DNA from: Catenaria anguillulae PL171 | Taxonomy: Eukaryota; Blastocladiomycota; Blastocladiomycetes; Blastocladiales; Catenariaceae | DNA length: 64,000 bases | Assembly (NCBI GenBank): GCA_002102555.1 | Contig: MCFL01000087.1 | Coordinates: forward strand, 32,542-96,541 | Reading direction: 5' to 3' | Shown here: positions 60,547 through 64,000 of the stretch, piece after piece | Layout of the letters: the number at the start of each line of letters is the position of its first letter | Position numbering within the stretch: position 1 is the first letter of the stretch | Position numbers and translations under genes: made by a program | Notes under the pieces: generated by a model | Seen by the model: the letters and a program-made list of their open reading frames with translations, nothing else | The model's database searches: none | Told to the model about the DNA's origin: nothing

Positions 60547-60875
60547 GAATGGCAAGACGGATCTGGACCGGGCCCATGTCCCGACGAACCGCACATCGCC
60601 GGTTTCCAGTGTGCGGTCGAGCGTGAACCAAGGCAGGCGTGGGAGCAATGTGGAGCAGAGTCGGGCGAGGTGGATCACGAGGTGGAGGGCAGTCAGGGCT
60701 GTTTCGACGGCTGCTGCTGCTGCAGGATCGGAACCCAAGGACGGAAGACGGCGGGTCTGCGGGTTTGTAGGACGGATGAGGCGGGCCGCGAGGATGAGGA
60801 CAGGTCGACCAGCTCAAAGGGCAAGGGCCTCCGTGTCCGTGTCGTGACGACGGTGCAAGCATCTGTTGCCATCAT
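60547..60875 (-). pseudogene. Ankyrin-like WW-repeat gene, upstream half, split by transposon
   Basis: Minus-strand sequence matches the N terminus of the tandem paralogue: FELVD, ARLIRPTNP, ALTALHLVIHLARLCSTLLP and LETGDVRFVGTWARSRSVLPF, then runs into the element's terminal repeat. The best start is ATG 60875 or 60872 (MMATDACTVV). The FELVD piece and the following ARLIRPTNP piece are in different frames, so this half has its own frameshift or a missed intron. Across the transposon, ...VLPFVL joins DIPRDLGTWCF in one frame, matching LPFAFDIRLDLATWCF of the paralogue. Confidence 0.75.
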
Positions 60876-61573
60876 GCTTGTGGTGGTAAAATACACTGAT
60901 ATGCTTGATTCATGCATTGAAATGTTATGGCTTGACGGTACACAGCTGCCGCCGTCGACGTGGCCACTATTGATCAATCAGTTGCGCATCGGTTGATCAT
61001 GCTCCACGATCTCAGTGAGCGGGCAGTCGGTCGGTGATGATGATGAATCACTCGGACTCGAACTCGAGCTCGGTGCTTCGCGGGCGCCGGTGCCGCTCCG
61101 TGCACTTGGCGCAATCCGCCCCGCTCCGCTGCCGCGTCTCCGGGTTCCCGTCGTCGCCTCCCGGGCCGGGACTGGAAGCGCCACCCGCCGCGTCTCCGCT
61201 CGCCGTGCCCGCCGCTTCCATAAAGGTTGATCCGTCCGAGACCTTGCAACTGTATCGGTATGTCCAACCTTTTGCCAGAGTCCCCATACCTCGCACGTTC
61301 ACATCCGACCACGACTTATCCGATTCTGGCCAGATCCAACGGTCGTCAACTCTCGCCAGAGCCGGTTTCCCGACTTTGTCCGCTCCCGTGACTGTGATGC
61401 AACCTACTTGAATCTACCTACCAAGTGTGGTCGCTGGCGCATTTTCTGGGTCGCGTATAGCTCCCTATCACCCAGTTCGACCGCGATAGCCCGCGAAACG
61501 ACTGCCTATGTACAAGCATCGAGAAAATTTGTTGGATCGGCGTTCGATCACTGATCAGTGCGCCGCTCGTGCC
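60876..61573 (+). other. Possible first exon (about 61034-61257), otherwise unassigned
   Basis: A plus frame from about 61034 ends with ASIKVDPSETLQLY just before a good donor (CG|GTATGT at 61258). It could be a leader exon of the gene starting at 61574, but I could not fix the acceptor. The region also holds the promoter of the split ankyrin-like gene on minus. Confidence 0.3.
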
Positions 61574-62675
61574 ATGAATCCGACCGTTGCCGCTGCTGCT
61601 TCCATGAAGAAACGTCCGACCACCCGTGCCGCCACCGTTGACGTCGACCCGCATGCTGAGGCGGAAGCCAAAGCCGACACTGCCGACACAGGTGCCGAGA
61701 CAGGGCCGAAAGAAGACGTTTCTTTGCCAATGCCTCCAAACAAGAGACGCAAGCAGGCGGATACCAACTCTGGCAAAGCGGCGGCCGCCCAGACCTCTAC
61801 CGAATCTGCTCCAATCATCATTGGCGACGATTCCGACTCGCTCTCTGGCTTGCTGGCAACTGCGGAATCATTGAGCGACGGCTCTCGACATGTTGCTCAC
61901 AATGCAAAATCGTCCATTGCCCCAGGCGCAGGTCCTTGGTCAAACCTCAGCGGACCACGCGCAACGTCTCCCAATCATGTACGTTCATGCGACATGTCTT
62001 GCGGACGCGGATTGAAAAAGCAATCACTGACGTCCATTGATTGCAACTCATGCCACACAGGCCGCCGACAAGACGCCTCTGGTTGGGGATTACCCAACAG
62101 CACGCCATGGAGCTGACGACTATTACTCGCCGTCGACCGCCGTATCGGCTTCCCGCACAGGCGGCCGGGATCGTTATTTTTCTGGCTCCTCGTCCTGCGC
62201 GGATTGCCACGATGACTGTCACCAATTCCCTGCAGGCGGGATGGGCGCTGCTGCCTATAATCCCGCGAGGGTAGCACAGTTTGCATTCGATCCGAGGCAC
62301 ATGGCTCCGGTCTTTCAACAACAGTACCCTGGTTTTCCCCCCTTCCTTCCTCCTTCGTCTTCCACTGCTGCGCCCATTGCCCAGACGCCCGAGGAGTTCA
62401 TGTAATTGGCGTTGGCAACGGTCTGTTGTCTCAATTCTGACTGCCAACCATTACTGCCATTACTTTCTGACTCCCCCTTCTCATTTTCTTCCAATAGGAC
62501 GAGTCACTGGACGCCTCAGTCGCAGCCAACGGTAACCAAGCAAGGCGTGGGGGCAGTGGTCGACGGCGGACACGGCATTTCGGCGCACATTGCCAGTAAT
62601 GCGGCAAGCTTGGTTGAATCGATTTCCACACTTGGGATTTGGCATCCGCTCTTGCCTTTCTCAGCCGGATGCTAG
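61574..62675 (+). CDS. Disordered nuclear-type protein, three exons
   Basis: Exons 61574-61978, 62061-62401 and 62498-62675 join in frame to 307 residues, with donors GTACGT and GTAATT and acceptors CACAG and AATAG. Exon 1 encodes an Ala/Asp/Glu-rich start with a nuclear-signal-like PPNKRRKQ and an acidic IIIGDDSDSLSG, which resembles a SUMO-interacting motif. Exon 2 is Tyr/Gly/Pro-rich with a His/Cys cluster (SSCADCHDDCHQF) that might bind metal. The last intron retained would put a stop one codon after it starts, so the end is either 62404 or 62675. No family recognised. An alternative ATG lies at 61508. Confidence 0.5.
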
Positions 62676-64000
62676 CGCAACGTGCCCCACGTCAAGAGAA
62701 GATCTCGTCGTCGGAAGATTTTCTGGCCATGACAGCGCAATTGGTGCGACATCTTCATGTCTTTCGCAGTGGTTCTTGAGTACTCACCACTCTTTCCTCC
62801 CGTAACAAACAGGGACACAGCAGCACAACGGCCAACAAGCACATGCCAACGTCACCGGTCGGGCGAGTGGCATGCTGCCCGCCGGCTCAGCAACTCGGTT
62901 CCGCGGATGAACACTTGCTGCCGCCGGAAGATATGCAGTTGCTTCACCCAATACCAATGGCCATCTCATGATTGACCCTGCAGACGTGGCCTCGCCATCC
63001 GCCAAGTCAACGTCTGCGCAAGTTCCGACGGCGCTTCCATCATCCAATGATCCTACTTCTGGTACCGTGACCGCGGTGCCCAAGTCTGCCTCGCTGGATC
63101 AAACCGAGACTGGCGAGTCGATCCTGCTTTACATCCGGGCCTTTCTATTCCTGGCAACCTGTTCCCTGTGGCTATGACAAATGTGCGGACATTGACTGGA
63201 CCACATGTATTTTGCATTCATCCATGTTGCCTTGTTGCGTTGACCTCATATTGTCGCTGACTCAAACCTCGTTTCGCAGCAGCAAGACAATCATGGCGAG
63301 GAAGTCCGGCAAGAAGAAGTGATGAATCGACACGAAACCGTTTTCCCGACGATGGCAAGCAAGGAGGAAAACGAGTTCATGCCGCCCTTCCGCCTCAATC
63401 CCATTATTGCGCGACACTTCATCAAGCGCTATGGCTGGGTCCGGAATGACGCACCAATGAACCCACAACGTGCCCTGACCGATATTGCGCAGTCGGTGCG
63501 ACTGCCGGATTTCTACACTGGCATCCCCGTGTAGACCAACTTTTGTCGTTCCATACGCGGACCCATGCACAAGGTCACACGCCCCCACTGCCGACGCAAC
63601 CGCTGCCGCCGCGCCCCAGCAGAGTCCAATCCACACCAAGCTGGCGTTCAAGAAGCTCGCTGACATGCCGAAATTCGGCGACACTGCCGAGTCGGTGCTC
63701 GCTCCCTCAAGCAACACACAGTCTGGCACAAGTATCTCGTGAATGTGCCGGAGGTGTTCAAGATCAATGCCCACGCCAAAACGGCCGACGGCAATTACAC
63801 CTCCTTTTATCCGGAAGTGGCGCGAAACCAACGCCTCGGGCCGTTTCCCTTCCTTCGCCGTGTACGCAGACGCACAGTTTCCCTCCACGACGACTGCACG
63901 CGTCCAAGATTTGCGAAGCGAAACGTCTACATTGTTTATCTGTCCCTCCTTGTTCCACTTTCGTCCCCAAGGCTATTCCATCGAACAGGTGGCTGGCATC
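62676..64000 (+). other. Unresolved coding remnants at right edge
   Basis: Several plus-strand stretches look coding but do not connect cleanly: ASPNTNGHLMIDPADVA and on (to about 63177), an exon after TTTCGCAG at about 63282 (NEFMPPFRLNPIIARHFIKR to LPDFYTGIPV, stop near 63534), then in other frames TKLAFKKLADMPKFGDTAES and VWHKYLVNVPEVFKINAHAK running towards the edge. They are either exons of a gene continuing past the window or a broken gene. No domain is recognised. Confidence 0.4.

Overview
The window reads as nuclear DNA of a flagellated (zoosporic) fungus, most like a blastocladiomycete. The evidence is: compact genes with short GT-AG introns (about 60-110 nt, donors often GTACGT, GTATGT or GTGCGC); GC-rich coding sequence; long low-complexity proteins; fungal enzymes (a THI4-type thiazole synthase and a biotin-pathway AONS-like enzyme); and a five-exon gene of about 4,845 codons full of ASH/MSP (HYDIN-type) modules, as expected only where a motile axoneme is built. 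The genus is not proven by the sequence.

Layout. 0-3 kb: a minus-strand His/Pro/Ser-rich protein running off the left edge, then a secreted DsbA-like protein. 4-5.7 kb: first of four linker-histone-like (H15 winged-helix) genes. 6.1-7.3 kb: THI4. 10.5-14 kb: three-finger C2H2 protein. 14.9-15.5 kb: small C2-domain protein. 16-18.5 kb: a short nuclear-type gene with a frame-switching poly-G tract, a decayed coiled-coil gene, and dispersed short inverted repeats. 19.5-22.3 kb: second H15 gene. 24.6-25.9 kb: third H15 copy, a pseudogene that lacks exactly the intron carried inside the domain by copies 1 and 2. 26.8-28.2 kb: AONS-like enzyme. 28.8-33 kb: fourth, giant H15 protein. 34.5-49.3 kb: the giant ASH protein. 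49.7-52.5 kb: two tandem ankyrin-like WW-repeat genes, one decayed and one split by a transposon. 52.5-60.5 kb: an 8,017-bp DNA transposon with 36-bp terminal inverted repeats, a 7-bp target duplication, a P-element/THAP9-type transposase and two further spliced genes. 60.5-60.9 kb: the other half of the split ankyrin-like gene. 61-64 kb: a three-exon disordered protein and unresolved coding remnants.

The most notable results are the P-type transposon carrying extra genes and interrupting a host gene, with its terminal repeat supplying an in-frame ATG to the downstream half, and the local family of H15 proteins defined by a SYExMI motif before the winged helix and a GRAK basic motif after it. 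No rRNA, complete tRNA or CRISPR was found. Exon structures were worked out by hand from reading frames and splice signals; start codons of multi-exon genes and the 3' end of the window are the least certain parts.
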